DNA from: Acuticoccus mangrovi
GTDB taxonomy: Bacteria > Pseudomonadota > Alphaproteobacteria > Rhizobiales > Amorphaceae
Length of the DNA: 64,000 nucleotides
Reading direction: 5' to 3'
Assembly (NCBI RefSeq): GCF_016411865.1
Contig: NZ_JAEKJA010000006.1
Location: forward strand, 124,001 to 188,000
A program made the translations under genes and the position numbers. The notes under the pieces were generated by a model, which was not told the origin of the DNA, searched no databases, and worked only from the letters and a program-made list of their open reading frames with translations. Positions 44,088-52,997 of this stretch are shown one piece after another (the first letter of the stretch is position 1; each line of letters begins with the position of its first letter).

Positions 44088-45065
44088 ATGGACATCCTCT
44101 ACCGCATCGTCATCGACCCGTTCGTGCAGATGGTGGCGACGCCCGACTTCCTCATCCAGGTCCTGTGGGAGGGCTTCGTCGCGGGGGTGCTCTACGCGCT
44201 GATCGCGCTCGGCTTCGTGCTCATCTTCAAGGCGTCGGGCGTGTTCAACTTCGCCCAGGGCATCATGGTGGTGTTCGCGGCCCTCTCGCTGGTGGGCTTC
44301 GTGGAGGTGGGGGTGCCGGCGCCGATCGCCTTCGTGCTCTGCCTCGGGGTGATGCTGGTGCTCGCGGTCGGGGTGGAGCGCCTGGTGCTGCGCCCGCTCG
44401 TCAACCAGCCCGACATCATCCTCTTCATGGCCACCATCGGCCTCACCTTCTTCCTGATCGGGCTCGGCGAATTGATCTTCGGCGGCGAGCCGAAGACGAT
44501 GGTCACCGAGGAGCTGTTCCTGCCCACCGGGTCCTCGGTGTGGGAGCCCGCCGGCCTCGGTCCGGACGGGGCGCCGGGCTTCATCCTCTTCCAGCACCTC
44601 GACGTGGCGGCTGCGGCGATCGCGCTCGCCCTCGTCGCCGCCCTCGGCTTCTTCTTCTCCAAGACGCGCATCGGCCGGGCGCTGCGAGCCGTCGCCGACG
44701 ATCATCAGGCGGCTCTCTCGGTCGGCATCTCGCTCAACCAGATCTGGGTCATCGTCTGGTTCGCGGCCGGCGTGGTGGCGCTCTTCACCGGCATCATGTG
44801 GGGGGCGCGGTCGGACGTCTCGTTCGCGCTCGAGATCATCGCCTTCAAGGCGCTGCCCGTCCTGATCCTCGGCGGCTTCACCTCCATCCCCGGGGCGATC
44901 GTCGGCGGCCTGATCATCGGCATCGGCGAGAAGCTCGGCGAGATCTATTGGGGCCCGCTGGTGGGTGGCGGCATCGAGAGCTGGCTCGCCTACATGATCG
45001 CGCTGGTGTTCCTGCTCTTCCGGCCGCAGGGGCTGTTCGGCGAACGGATCATCGAGCGCATATGA
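44088..45065 (+). CDS. livH: Branched-chain amino acid-type ABC permease (LivH)
   Basis: A 325-residue inner-membrane permease of the LivH family. Family segments are EGFVAGVLYALIALGFVLIFKASGVFNFAQG (ends cited EGFVAG and NFAQG), the coupling region RIGRALRAVADDHQAALSVGI and AIVGGLIIGIGEKLGE. It forms a heterodimer with LivM, encoded 1.2 kb downstream. ATG at 44088 follows GAGG. Substrates of such systems include amino acids, amides, urea and aromatic acids; the genes do not say which. AzlC and AzlD genes separate it from livM. Confidence 0.93.
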   Translation: MDILYRIVIDPFVQMVATPDFLIQVLWEGFVAGVLYALIALGFVLIFKASGVFNFAQGIMVVFAALSLVGFVEVGVPAPIAFVLCLGVMLVLAVGVERLVLRPLVNQPDIILFMATIGLTFFLIGLGELIFGGEPKTMVTEELFLPTGSSVWEPAGLGPDGAPGFILFQHLDVAAAAIALALVAALGFFFSKTRIGRALRAVADDHQAALSVGISLNQIWVIVWFAAGVVALFTGIMWGARSDVSFALEIIAFKALPVLILGGFTSIPGAIVGGLIIGIGEKLGEIYWGPLVGGGIESWLAYMIALVFLLFRPQGLFGERIIERI

Positions 45066-45110
45066 GATCTGCGTAGGCGCATGGCCGGCCCGCTTTGCGC
45101 TCCCTTGTCG

Positions 45111-45127
45111 CACTGCGGGGGGCAGTG
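45111..45127 (+). promoter_or_regulatory. Small hairpin before azlC
   Basis: CACTGC-GGGGG-GCAGTG, six-base perfect arms, ending 12 bases before the azlC GTG. It would mask or position the ribosome site, or partly end livH transcripts. Confidence 0.4.
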
Positions 45128-45139
45128 TACGGGGCGTAG

Positions 45140-45949
45140 GTGAGCATTTGCGCATCCCCCACAGTTTCGAGCACCGGGTCCGAGTTTCGCGCCGGAATGG
45201 TCGCGTCCTTGCCGGTCGTGTCGGCGATCGCGCCGGTCGGCATGCTGTTCGGCGCGGTGAGCGTCAATCACGGCCTCTCCACCCTCGATGCGGCGCTGAT
45301 GAGCGCGCTGGTCTTCGCCGGCGCGAGCCAGTTCATCGCGGTCGACCTCTTCGGCCACCAGGTGCCGATATGGTCGCTGGCGCTCGCGGTGTTCGCGGTG
45401 AACTTTCGCCATATCCTCTATTCGGCGGCGCTCGCGAGCGCGCTGCGGCCCTTTCGCTGGCTCACCAAGGTCTCGATCTTCGCCGTCCTCACCGATCCCG
45501 CCTTCGCCTATGCCGAGCACCGGGTGGAGCAGGACAAGCGCTTCTCGGTCGCGGCCTACATGGGCATCGGCCTGACGCTCTATGTGGTCTGGTTCCTGTC
45601 GACCGTCGTCGGCGCCCTGTTCGGCCAGCTCATCGAGGATCCGTCGGCCTTCGGCCTCGACCTCCTGTTGCCGATCTACTTCCTCACCCTGGTGATGGGC
45701 TTCCGCAGCCGGCCGGGCTGGGGGCTCACCGTGATCGTGAGCGGCGCGCTGTCGACCCTCATCTACGCCTTCCCGATGCTCGGAGTGCCCTTCCTCGGCC
45801 CGCCGTGGCACATCACCATCGGCGCGCTGGGCGGCATCCTCGCGAGCGTCCTCTTCGTGAAGCGGGACAAGGACGTGCCGATCGTGGAGGCGGCGGAAGA
45901 GCTCGCCCACACCGACGCCGGCGATCCGCACGAGCGGAGGACGATGTGA
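45140..45949 (+). CDS. azlC: AzlC family branched-chain amino acid exporter subunit
   Basis: A 269-residue membrane protein of the AzlC family, the large subunit of a branched-chain amino acid or azaleucine exporter. It has FRAGMVASLPVVSAIAPVGMLFGAV, ALMSALVFAGASQFIAVDL, AVNFRHILYSAAL and FAVLTDPAFAYAEH, all typical. The GTG start follows a short GC-rich spacer. The azlD start overlaps its TGA (GTGA). Its position inside an importer operon is unusual: import and export of similar amino acids would be under one transcript. Confidence 0.93.
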   Translation: MSICASPTVSSTGSEFRAGMVASLPVVSAIAPVGMLFGAVSVNHGLSTLDAALMSALVFAGASQFIAVDLFGHQVPIWSLALAVFAVNFRHILYSAALASALRPFRWLTKVSIFAVLTDPAFAYAEHRVEQDKRFSVAAYMGIGLTLYVVWFLSTVVGALFGQLIEDPSAFGLDLLLPIYFLTLVMGFRSRPGWGLTVIVSGALSTLIYAFPMLGVPFLGPPWHITIGALGGILASVLFVKRDKDVPIVEAAEELAHTDAGDPHERRTM

Positions 45950-46239
45950 ACGAGGACTTTTTCGTCGTCACCATCGTCTGCGCGGTGATGACGATCCTCA
46001 CCCGCAGCGGCGGCTATCTCCTCCTGTCGCGCTTCACCCGGCTGCCACCGCGCGTCGACGCGGCGCTCGAGGCGGTGCCGGCCGCGGTGATGACCACGCT
46101 GTTCGCCCCCGCCATCCTGTCGGGCGGCTGGCGCGAGGCCGTCGCGATGGGCGTCGCCGTGCTCGTCGCCCTGCGCCTGGGGCCGACCGCGACGCTCGTC
46201 ATCTGCGTCACCGTCCTCGTCACTCTGCGCTCGCTCTGA
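45946..46239 (+). CDS. azlD: AzlD family branched-chain amino acid exporter subunit
   Basis: A 97-residue membrane protein with four hydrophobic segments, the small partner of AzlC. The segment TILTRSGGYLLLSRF followed by DAALEAVPAAVMTTLFAPAIL is the family core. GTG start overlaps the azlC stop. The livM gene starts 65 bases later. Confidence 0.92.
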   Translation: MNEDFFVVTIVCAVMTILTRSGGYLLLSRFTRLPPRVDAALEAVPAAVMTTLFAPAILSGGWREAVAMGVAVLVALRLGPTATLVICVTVLVTLRSL

Positions 46240-46304
46240 TCCCCATTGCCCCGGCGTCGCTTCTCGGCGACACTTCGCGGCAAAAATACGGGGAAACGCC
46301 GCGG

Positions 46305-47381
46305 ATGTTCTACCGTGAAGCCGGCCAGTTCAAGACGAACTACGCCGACGACCAGGCTGCTTTTCCGGTCCGCGAGGACCGGATCGGCATTATACTGCTT
46401 GCTGTGCTTGCCGCCGTGGTGGTGCCGATCGTCGCCAGCGACTTCGTGCTCAACACCATCATGATCCCGTTTCTGATCTTCGCGCTCGCGACGATCGGAC
46501 TCAACGTCTTGACGGGCTATTGCGGCCAGCTCTCGCTCGGCACCGGCGCCTTCATGGGGGTCGGCGCCTACGCCTGCTACAAGCTGACGTCGATCTTTCC
46601 GGACGTGAACATCGTCCTGTGGGTGTTGTGCTCGGGGGTGTTCTCGGCCGCCGTCGGGGTGGTCTTCGGGCTGCCGTCGCTGCGCATCAAGGGCTTCTAC
46701 CTGGCGGTGGCGACGCTCGCGGCCCAGTTCTTCCTCGAGTGGTGCTTCATCCGCATCCCCTGGCTCTACAACAACAACGCCTCCGGGGCGATCGAGGTGC
46801 CGACGCGCGAGGCCTTCGGCGTCGCCTTGACGGGACCGACGGCAGAACCCCTCACGCGCTACCTGATCGTGCTCGCCATCGTGGTGGTGATGACCTTCCT
46901 CGTCGGCAACCTCCTGCGCGGCCGGATCGGGCGCACCTGGATGATGATCCGCGACATGGACATCGCCGCCGAGCTGATCGGCGTCCGGCCGCTCTACGCC
47001 AAGCTCTCCGCCTTCGCCGTGTCCTCCTTCGTGTGCGGCGTGGCGGGGGCGATGTTCGTGTTCTTCTGGCTCGGGGCGGCGGAGCCGGCGAGCTTCAACA
47101 TCCGCCTCTCGTTCCAGGTCCTCTTCATGGTGATCCTCGGCGGGCTCGGCTCGATGGCCGGATCCTTCATGGGCGCCGCCTTCATCTTCATCATGCCCAT
47201 CCTGATCCGCATGGTGCCGGCTGCCTTCGGCCTCGACGTCGACGCGGCGACGGTGGAGCACCTCAACTTCGTGATCATCGGCGCCCTGATCATCGGCATC
47301 CTGATCGCCGAACCCCACGGCCTCGCGCGTCTCTGGTCGGTGCTGCGCCAGAAACTGAGGGTTTGGCCTTTTCCGTATTGA
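46305..47381 (+). CDS. livM: Branched-chain amino acid-type ABC permease (LivM)
   Basis: A 358-residue permease of the LivM family. Family segments are LNVLTGYCGQLSLGTGAFMGVGAYACYKL (ends cited LNVLTG and CYKL), GLPSLRIKGFYLAVATLAAQF, GRTWMMIRDMDIAAELIGV, and GLGSMAGSFMGAAFI. The N-terminal 30 residues form a hydrophilic extension before the first membrane segment. Pairs with LivH. A possible switch of alternative hairpins lies between its stop and the binding-protein gene. Confidence 0.94.
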   Translation: MFYREAGQFKTNYADDQAAFPVREDRIGIILLAVLAAVVVPIVASDFVLNTIMIPFLIFALATIGLNVLTGYCGQLSLGTGAFMGVGAYACYKLTSIFPDVNIVLWVLCSGVFSAAVGVVFGLPSLRIKGFYLAVATLAAQFFLEWCFIRIPWLYNNNASGAIEVPTREAFGVALTGPTAEPLTRYLIVLAIVVVMTFLVGNLLRGRIGRTWMMIRDMDIAAELIGVRPLYAKLSAFAVSSFVCGVAGAMFVFFWLGAAEPASFNIRLSFQVLFMVILGGLGSMAGSFMGAAFIFIMPILIRMVPAAFGLDVDAATVEHLNFVIIGALIIGILIAEPHGLARLWSVLRQKLRVWPFPY

Positions 47382-47391
47382 GTATAGTCTT

Positions 47392-47419
47392 CGTCCCGAG
47401 AGGGACGATGAAACGTCCC
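47392..47419 (+). promoter_or_regulatory. Mutually exclusive small hairpins before binding-protein gene
   Basis: Three related six-base words lie in order: CGTCCC (47392-47397), GGGACG (47402-47407), CGTCCC (47414-47419). The middle word can pair with either neighbour, giving two exclusive hairpins with loops GAGA or ATGAAA. It ends 36 bases before the binding-protein start. It may simply be a stabilising or processing hairpin that raises binding-protein level. Confidence 0.4.
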
Positions 47420-47455
47420 CGTGCATAAGAACAGACAAAGTCATAGGGAGAGATC

Positions 47456-48775
47456 ATGAAACGGACACTCGGAGCCGCCTTGGGGGTGCTTCTGGCCGGA
47501 TCGACGGTGGCCCCGGCGCTGGCCCAAGAGGGCGAACTCTTCCTGCCGCTCTTGACCTATCGGACCGGCCCCTTCGCCGGCTCCGGCATCCCCATCGCCG
47601 ACGGCATGCGCGACTATCTGACGATGCTCAACGAGCGCGACGGCGGCATCGGCGGCGCCAAGATCTACATCGAGGAGTGCGAGACGGGCTACAACACCCA
47701 GAAGGGCGTCGAGTGCTACGACAGCCTCAAGGGCCGCGACCCGCTGGTGGTCAATCCCTATTCCACCGGCATCACGCTGCAGCTCATCCCGAAGGCGAGC
47801 GTCGACGGCATCCCGGTGCTGTCCATGGCCTACGGTCTCTCCGCCGCGGCGGACGGGACGGTGTTTCCCTGGGTGTTCAACCCGCCGCTCAGCTACTGGG
47901 ACGGCGCGTCGGCCGCCATCAAATATATCGGCGAGCAGGAGGGCGGCCTCGAAGGGCTGAAGGGCAAGAAGATCGGCTACATCTTCCTCGACGCCGGCTA
48001 CGGCCGCGAGCCGATCCCGCTGCTGGAGGATTTCGCCAAGGAGTACGGCTTCACGCTGACGCAGTATCCCGTGCCCTTCGACACGATGCAGAACCAGTCG
48101 TCCCAATGGCTCAACGTGCGCCGCGACCGGCCCGACTACATGATCATGTGGGGCTGGGGCGCGATGAACCCCACCGCCGTGCGCGAGGCGGCCAAGGTGC
48201 GCTATCCGATGGAGAAGTTCATCGGCACCTGGTGGTCGGGTGGTGAGGACGACGCCCGTCCCGCCGGCGGCGGCGCCAAGGGCTACAAGACGATGAACTT
48301 CAACGGCGTCGGCACCGACTTCCCGGTCATCGCGGACATCACCACCCACGTCTACGACAAGGGCCTCTCCAAGGTGTCCGACAAGTCGCGTATCGGCGAG
48401 AACCTATATAATCGCGGCGTGATGAACTCGTTCCTGATGGCCGAGGCGGTGCGCAACGCCCAGGCCGCCACCGGCAAGACGCTGGTGACGCCCGCCGAGG
48501 TGCGTGCCGGCTTCGAAGCGCTCGACATCACCGCGGAGCGGCTGAAGGAGGCGGGCATGGAGGGCTTCATGAAGCCGCTCAAGCTCTCCTGCACCGACCA
48601 TGCCGGCCAGAGCGACGTCTACGTGCAGGAGTGGACCGGCGAGGCCTGGCAGCCGGCGTCCGACTGGTTCTCGCCGATGGTGGAGAAGGTGCGCCCGATG
48701 CTGGAGAAGGCGGCCGAGGAGTACGTCGCCGCCAACCAGCCCTGGCCCAAGCGCGAGGTGCCCTGCGCGGACTGA
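47456..48775 (+). CDS. ABC transporter substrate-binding protein, branched-chain type
   Basis: A 439-residue periplasmic binding protein of the LivK-like Peripla_BP_6 family. Signal peptide: MKRTLGAALGVLLAGSTVAP with cleavage after ALA at about residue 23. The mature protein shows LTYRTGPFAGSGIPIADGMRDYLTMLNERDGGI (ends cited LTYRTG and DGGI), ECETGYNTQKGVECYD with a Cys pair, and GWGAMNPTAVREAAK. It is longer than LivJ/LivK (about 370) and resembles uncharacterised members linked to aromatic or amide uptake. RBS AGGGAGAGATC precedes ATG. A terminator hairpin follows. Confidence 0.93.
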   Translation: MKRTLGAALGVLLAGSTVAPALAQEGELFLPLLTYRTGPFAGSGIPIADGMRDYLTMLNERDGGIGGAKIYIEECETGYNTQKGVECYDSLKGRDPLVVNPYSTGITLQLIPKASVDGIPVLSMAYGLSAAADGTVFPWVFNPPLSYWDGASAAIKYIGEQEGGLEGLKGKKIGYIFLDAGYGREPIPLLEDFAKEYGFTLTQYPVPFDTMQNQSSQWLNVRRDRPDYMIMWGWGAMNPTAVREAAKVRYPMEKFIGTWWSGGEDDARPAGGGAKGYKTMNFNGVGTDFPVIADITTHVYDKGLSKVSDKSRIGENLYNRGVMNSFLMAEAVRNAQAATGKTLVTPAEVRAGFEALDITAERLKEAGMEGFMKPLKLSCTDHAGQSDVYVQEWTGEAWQPASDWFSPMVEKVRPMLEKAAEEYVAANQPWPKREVPCAD

Positions 48776-48789
48776 TTTAACCATCAGGT

Positions 48790-48822
48790 ATCCGTCCACG
48801 GCCACTATGGTTGTGGACGGAT
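48790..48822 (+). terminator. Terminator after binding-protein gene
   Basis: ATCCGTCCAC (48790-48799) pairs perfectly with GTGGACGGAT (48813-48822); inner CCA / TGG pairs shorten the loop. TT follows. It lies 14 bases after the stop codon and would reduce read-through to livF. Confidence 0.65.
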
Positions 48823-48930
48823 TTGACGGAACGGCCATATGATTAACGGACCGTCATCGACCAAGGCGGGGCAAAGCACCGCGGACTAAGGAACGACTTT
48901 TGCGATAACGGGATTAGGAGCCATCGGCAC

Positions 48931-49398
48931 GTGAGCTTTGATAGTTTGGGCTATGCGCGCCGTTTGCGCGATGACGGTGGTGTGGAGCAGAAGCAGGCGG
49001 AGGCGCATGCAGCTGCGGTACAGGAGTTCGTTGTGAAGGATCTTGTCACCAAGGACGACCTTGGTGTCAGCTTCGCCAAGCTGGACGCCTCTCTTGGCGA
49101 GCGTCTCAGCTCTGTCGAGGATCGCGTCAGGCACCAGTTCTCGACGTTGCACTCAGATCTTGCCACCGTCCGCGAGAAGCTCAACTCCTTCGATAGCCGC
49201 TTTGCTCCGATTGATCAGAGAGGCTCGCTGATCGACCAACGCATGCAGCACCTCACGGAGCGGATGACGGAGCTCACGCGGAGCCTCGAGCGCTCGCAGA
49301 GCGTCGTCATGGACAAGCTGACCCTTCGGTTTGGCGCGATGTTCCTGACGCTCGCTCTTTCGCTCGTCGTCATCTATTTCCGCAAAGCGCTGTTCTAG
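48931..49398 (+). CDS. Coiled-coil membrane-anchored protein (DUF1640/CCDC90-like)
   Basis: A 155-residue protein of the DUF1640-like type: an N-terminal part with QAEAHAAAVQEFVVKDLVTKDDL, a long helical, heptad-like coiled coil (about residues 40-128) and one C-terminal membrane segment (MFLTLALSLVVIYF) ending in a short tail. Similar genes are common, often in several copies, in Rhizobiales; function unknown. Codon use includes more T- and A-ending codons and its GC content is visibly lower than the neighbours, which fits recent transfer. It sits alone between the binding-protein terminator and livF. GTG start at 48931. Confidence 0.82.
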   Translation: MSFDSLGYARRLRDDGGVEQKQAEAHAAAVQEFVVKDLVTKDDLGVSFAKLDASLGERLSSVEDRVRHQFSTLHSDLATVREKLNSFDSRFAPIDQRGSLIDQRMQHLTERMTELTRSLERSQSVVMDKLTLRFGAMFLTLALSLVVIYFRKALF

Positions 49399-49410
49399 AA
49401 CGGGCAGAGC

Positions 49411-50250
49411 ATGACGACCGCGTCGCTCCCCCACGCCTCGGGCTCTTCCGCGCCGATCCTCGACGTCGCCAACATCGAGGTGATCTACGACCATGTGATC
49501 CTCGTCCTGAAGGGGGTGTCGCTCACCGTCCAGCAGGGCGGCATCGTGGCGCTGCTCGGGGCGAACGGGGCGGGCAAGACCACCACGCTCAAGGCGATCT
49601 CCAACCTCTTGCGCGCTGAGCGGGGCGACGTGACGAAGGGTGCCATCCTCTTCGACGGGGAGGAGGTGCAGGCGCTCTCGCCCAACGCTCTCGTCACCCG
49701 CGGCTGCATCCAGGTGATGGAGGGGCGCCACTGCTTCGGCCATCTGACGGTGGAGGAGAACCTTCTCACCGGCGCCTTCACCCGGCACGACGGATGGGGT
49801 GCGGTGAAGGCCGATCTCGAAAAGGTGTACGACTACTTTCCCCGCCTGCGCGAGCGGCGCTCGAGCCAGGCGGGCTACACCTCCGGCGGCGAGCAGCAGA
49901 TGTGCGCCATCGGTCGCGCCCTGATGAGCCGTCCGAAGATGATCCTCCTCGACGAGCCCTCGATGGGCCTCGCCCCGCAGCTCGTGGAGCAGATCTTCGA
50001 GATCGTGAAGGAGATCAACGCCAAGGAGGGGGTGTCGATCCTCCTCGCCGAGCAGAACACCAACGTCGCCCTGCGCTACGCCACCTACGGCTACATCCTG
50101 GAATCGGGACGCGTGGTGATGGACGGCGACGCCGACGCGCTGCGCCAGAACGAGGACGTGAAGGAGTTCTACCTCGGGGTCGCCGGCGACGGCCGCAAGT
50201 CGTTCCGCGAGGTGAAGCACTACAAGCGGCGCAAGCGCTGGCTCAACTGA
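49411..50250 (+). CDS. livF: Branched-chain amino acid-type ABC ATPase (LivF)
   Basis: A 279-residue ATPase of the LivF family. Walker A GANGAGKTTT (Lys56), the Q-loop region IQVMEGRHCFGHLTVEENLL, signature SGGEQQMCAIGRAL and Walker B MILLDEPSMGLAP are intact. A C-terminal extension of about 35 residues, rich in Lys and Arg (FREVKHYKRRKRW), goes beyond the usual 235-240. It should form a heterodimer with LivG, but no livG gene is found in this cluster; LivF may act as a homodimer or LivG is encoded elsewhere. It starts 12 bases after the coiled-coil gene. Confidence 0.93.
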   Translation: MTTASLPHASGSSAPILDVANIEVIYDHVILVLKGVSLTVQQGGIVALLGANGAGKTTTLKAISNLLRAERGDVTKGAILFDGEEVQALSPNALVTRGCIQVMEGRHCFGHLTVEENLLTGAFTRHDGWGAVKADLEKVYDYFPRLRERRSSQAGYTSGGEQQMCAIGRALMSRPKMILLDEPSMGLAPQLVEQIFEIVKEINAKEGVSILLAEQNTNVALRYATYGYILESGRVVMDGDADALRQNEDVKEFYLGVAGDGRKSFREVKHYKRRKRWLN

Positions 50251-50423
50251 CGCTGTCCACACCGACGCTGTCCACCGTCCTCGACGGCCGAACGGTTGGT
50301 GTTCGCACCGAAGACCGATAGGGTGCGCCATCATCTCCGAGCCGAGCGTGCCGTCTCCTTCTATGCTCCGACCCTCGATCCGCGCTGCAGCGCTGCCGCT
50401 CCCCACGAGGCGGGCGAGCGGCA

Positions 50424-52034
50424 ATGAGTGAGCGGCTGCACCCGCAGGAGGCGGCGCGGGCGCGGCAGACCCCGGTGCCGTGGGGCGACTTCTGGCGCGT
50501 GTTTCCGCTCCTCGCGCTGGTGCCCATCGGCATCTTGTGGCTCTACGCCGACTGGATCAGCGAGCGCCGATACGGCGACCTCCTGCGCGCCGAGCGCATC
50601 GCGGTGTCGATGCAGGTGGCGGCGGTCTCGCGCGGGCTGCGCGACGTCTCCGTCGGCGTCTGCACGCTCGCCGAGCAGAACGAGCTCGGCGCCTATCTCG
50701 AATCACCCGATCCGAAGATGCTGGCAGCCATCGCCAACGAATATCGCTCCGTCGCCCGCCACGGCGCCCTCGTCAGCGACGTCCATCTCCTCGACAAAAG
50801 CGGCAGTCAGCTCGTCCACGTGCTGCGCATGGGGGCGGGCGAGGAACCGCGGGTCATGTCGACCGACGAGCTGCAGCAGCTCTCCGACGCCTTCTACGAC
50901 GACGTCGCCTCGGCGAAGCGGACGGGGGAGCTCTTCGTTTCCCCTCTGAAGCGGGACGCCGACGGCAAGGGGGTGACGATCCGCTTCGGCACGCCCGTCT
51001 TCAGCGAGGATGGTGGCGACAAGGCGATGGTGGTGATCGGCTACAATGCCGCGCCGATCCTCGACAGTGCGGCGGCCGCCGGCGCCGCTTCACTGGGCGT
51101 GCCGATCATCATGGACAGCGACGGGATGCTGCTGATCACGCCCGACATCGACGGCGGCATCGGCTTCGGCGATCCAGCCGATCCCGCGCACGGCCTCGCC
51201 CTCGGCCTGCCGGACGAGTGGCGCACCATGGCCAACACCGACATCGGCAGCGTGCGCACCGAGGCGGGCCTCTTCACCTTCGAGGCCTACCGCCCGCTCG
51301 CCGACCTCAAGGGCTGCGAGGGCGATCCGGCGAACGCCGCGGGGGCCGACGGCGAGCGCTATCGCTGGGTGGTCGCCTCCCACGTGCCCGACCCGGTGCT
51401 CGACGACATCCGCGAGGACGCCTACATCACCGCCGCGGCGATCGGCGCCCCCATCCTGCTCCTCCTCGCGGTGGCGACGCGGACGGTGGGGGTGATCGTC
51501 GGCAATCGGCGCATCTACCGCGCCGAGCTCGAAGCGATGGCGCGTCGCGATGCCTTGACCGGGCTCGCCAACCGCATCGCCTTCGAGGAGGCGCTGACGG
51601 AGGCGTGCCAGCGGGCCGAGGACGAGGCCACCCGCTTTGCGGTGATCTTCATGGATCTCGACGGCTTCAAGGGCGTGAACGACGCGCTCGGCCACTTCGC
51701 CGGCGATCTGGTGCTGCGCCGCATCGCCCGCCTGCTCTCCGAGAACTGTCGCGACGGCGACACCGCGGCGCGCGTCGGCGGCGACGAATTCGTGGTGCTG
51801 ATGCCGGGCGCCGATCATCAGGGGGCGCACGGTTTCGCCGAGCGGGTGAAGGACCGCGTCATCGCCGCGGGCTCGCCGGAGCGTCCCATCGGCGTCAGCA
51901 TCGGCATCGCCATCTGGCCGGACGACGGCGGCGATGCCGAGACGATTGTCGTGCGGGCCGATCAGGCGATGTATGAAGCGAAGCGGGCGGGCAAGAACAC
52001 CATCCGTCATGCATCCGCGACCGGCGTCGCGTAG
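50424..52034 (+). CDS. Membrane diguanylate cyclase with periplasmic sensor
   Basis: A 536-residue GGDEF protein. Membrane segments near residues 26-44 and 335-360 enclose a periplasmic region of about 290 residues that has the features of a double-Cache sensor (VSDVHLLDKSGSQLVHV, VTIRFGTPVFSEDGGDKAMVVIGYN, cited by their ends). The C-terminal GGDEF domain is complete: ALTGLANRIAFEEAL, IFMDLDGFKGVNDALGH and GGDEF at residues 452-456. It should make c-di-GMP in response to an external ligand. It follows livF by 173 bases, so a ligand taken up by the liv system is possible (inference). Confidence 0.93.
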   Translation: MSERLHPQEAARARQTPVPWGDFWRVFPLLALVPIGILWLYADWISERRYGDLLRAERIAVSMQVAAVSRGLRDVSVGVCTLAEQNELGAYLESPDPKMLAAIANEYRSVARHGALVSDVHLLDKSGSQLVHVLRMGAGEEPRVMSTDELQQLSDAFYDDVASAKRTGELFVSPLKRDADGKGVTIRFGTPVFSEDGGDKAMVVIGYNAAPILDSAAAAGAASLGVPIIMDSDGMLLITPDIDGGIGFGDPADPAHGLALGLPDEWRTMANTDIGSVRTEAGLFTFEAYRPLADLKGCEGDPANAAGADGERYRWVVASHVPDPVLDDIREDAYITAAAIGAPILLLLAVATRTVGVIVGNRRIYRAELEAMARRDALTGLANRIAFEEALTEACQRAEDEATRFAVIFMDLDGFKGVNDALGHFAGDLVLRRIARLLSENCRDGDTAARVGGDEFVVLMPGADHQGAHGFAERVKDRVIAAGSPERPIGVSIGIAIWPDDGGDAETIVVRADQAMYEAKRAGKNTIRHASATGVA

Positions 52035-52063
52035 CGGCGCGGCGACGGGCAGGGCAAGCGGGG

Positions 52064-52993
52064 ATGCCGATGCGGATCGAACTCCAGACATGCTCCTACG
52101 CGGGCGACTTCGGCCTCTGCGAGATGCTGTGCGAGACGATCGACCGCTTCGCCCCCGCCGACATGCGGCACGTGCTCATCGTGCCCACCGCCGACCTTGC
52201 GGTGTTCCGCCCGCTGGAGCGCTCGGGCCGCGAGGTCCGCTCCGAGGACGAGTATCTGCCGCGCTGGCTCCACCGGCTGCCGATCCCGCGCGGATCGTGG
52301 CGGCGCTACCTGATGCTGCCGCGCCGCGACATCTTCCTCTCCTTCCGCAGCGCGCCGGTGCGGGGCTGGATCGTGCAGCAGATGATCAAGATCGGCGCCA
52401 CCCGCGCCTCGGAGGCCGACGTGGTGCTGCACGTCGATTCCGACACCGCCTTCGTACGCCCCTTCACCGAGGAAAGCCTCGTGGTGGACGGCAAGGTGCG
52501 CTGCTATCGCAATCCCGGCGCCGGCATCCTCGATACGCACGCACTGTGGCACGAGGCGGCCTCGCGCCTCCTCGGCCTGCCGCCGACCCCCTACCACGGT
52601 GCCGACTTCATCGACGCCATGGTGACGTGGCGGCGCGATACGGCGCGGGCGATGATCGACCGCATCGAGAGCACGACGGGCGTCGACTGGCAGGTGGCGC
52701 TCGCCCGCACCCCGCACTTTTCCGAGTACATCCTCTACGGCGTCTATGCCACGAAGATCGCCGAGGCCGAGCCGGCCACCGCGGGCCGTCTCTGGTTTAC
52801 CGAGCGCTCTCTCAGCCGCTCGCTGTGGACGGAGGGGCTGGCGGACGAGGCGCACAAGGCCGCCTTCGTCGCGAGCCTCGAGCCCGACGAGATCGCCTGC
52901 CTGGTGCAGTCCACCCTGCCGATGAGCGCGGCGGAGCGGCGGGCGCTGATCGAGGACCTCGCGGCGGTCGCAGCGCGGCAGCAGGCGGGCTGA
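52064..52993 (+). CDS. Glycosyltransferase-like protein (DUF6492 type)
   Basis: A 309-residue cytoplasmic protein with features of a nucleotide-sugar-dependent glycosyltransferase: a DxD motif in LHVDSDTAFVRPF, a beta-alpha start IELQTCSYAGDFGLCEMLCETIDRF (ends cited IELQTC and TIDRF) and YHGADFIDAMVTWRRD. It resembles the DUF6492 group of sugar-transfer-like proteins. Acceptor unknown. It lies 29 bases after the GGDEF gene and converges on a GT2 gene 4 bases later, so the c-di-GMP protein may sit with exopolysaccharide functions (inference). Confidence 0.7.
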   Translation: MPMRIELQTCSYAGDFGLCEMLCETIDRFAPADMRHVLIVPTADLAVFRPLERSGREVRSEDEYLPRWLHRLPIPRGSWRRYLMLPRRDIFLSFRSAPVRGWIVQQMIKIGATRASEADVVLHVDSDTAFVRPFTEESLVVDGKVRCYRNPGAGILDTHALWHEAASRLLGLPPTPYHGADFIDAMVTWRRDTARAMIDRIESTTGVDWQVALARTPHFSEYILYGVYATKIAEAEPATAGRLWFTERSLSRSLWTEGLADEAHKAAFVASLEPDEIACLVQSTLPMSAAERRALIEDLAAVAARQQAG

Positions 52994-52997
52994 CCGC

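Noticed and set aside
50249-50275. Direct repeat of GACGCTGTCCAC at the end of livF
   Set aside because: Two 12-base copies with a 15-base period, the first overlapping the stop codon; too short and isolated to call an element.
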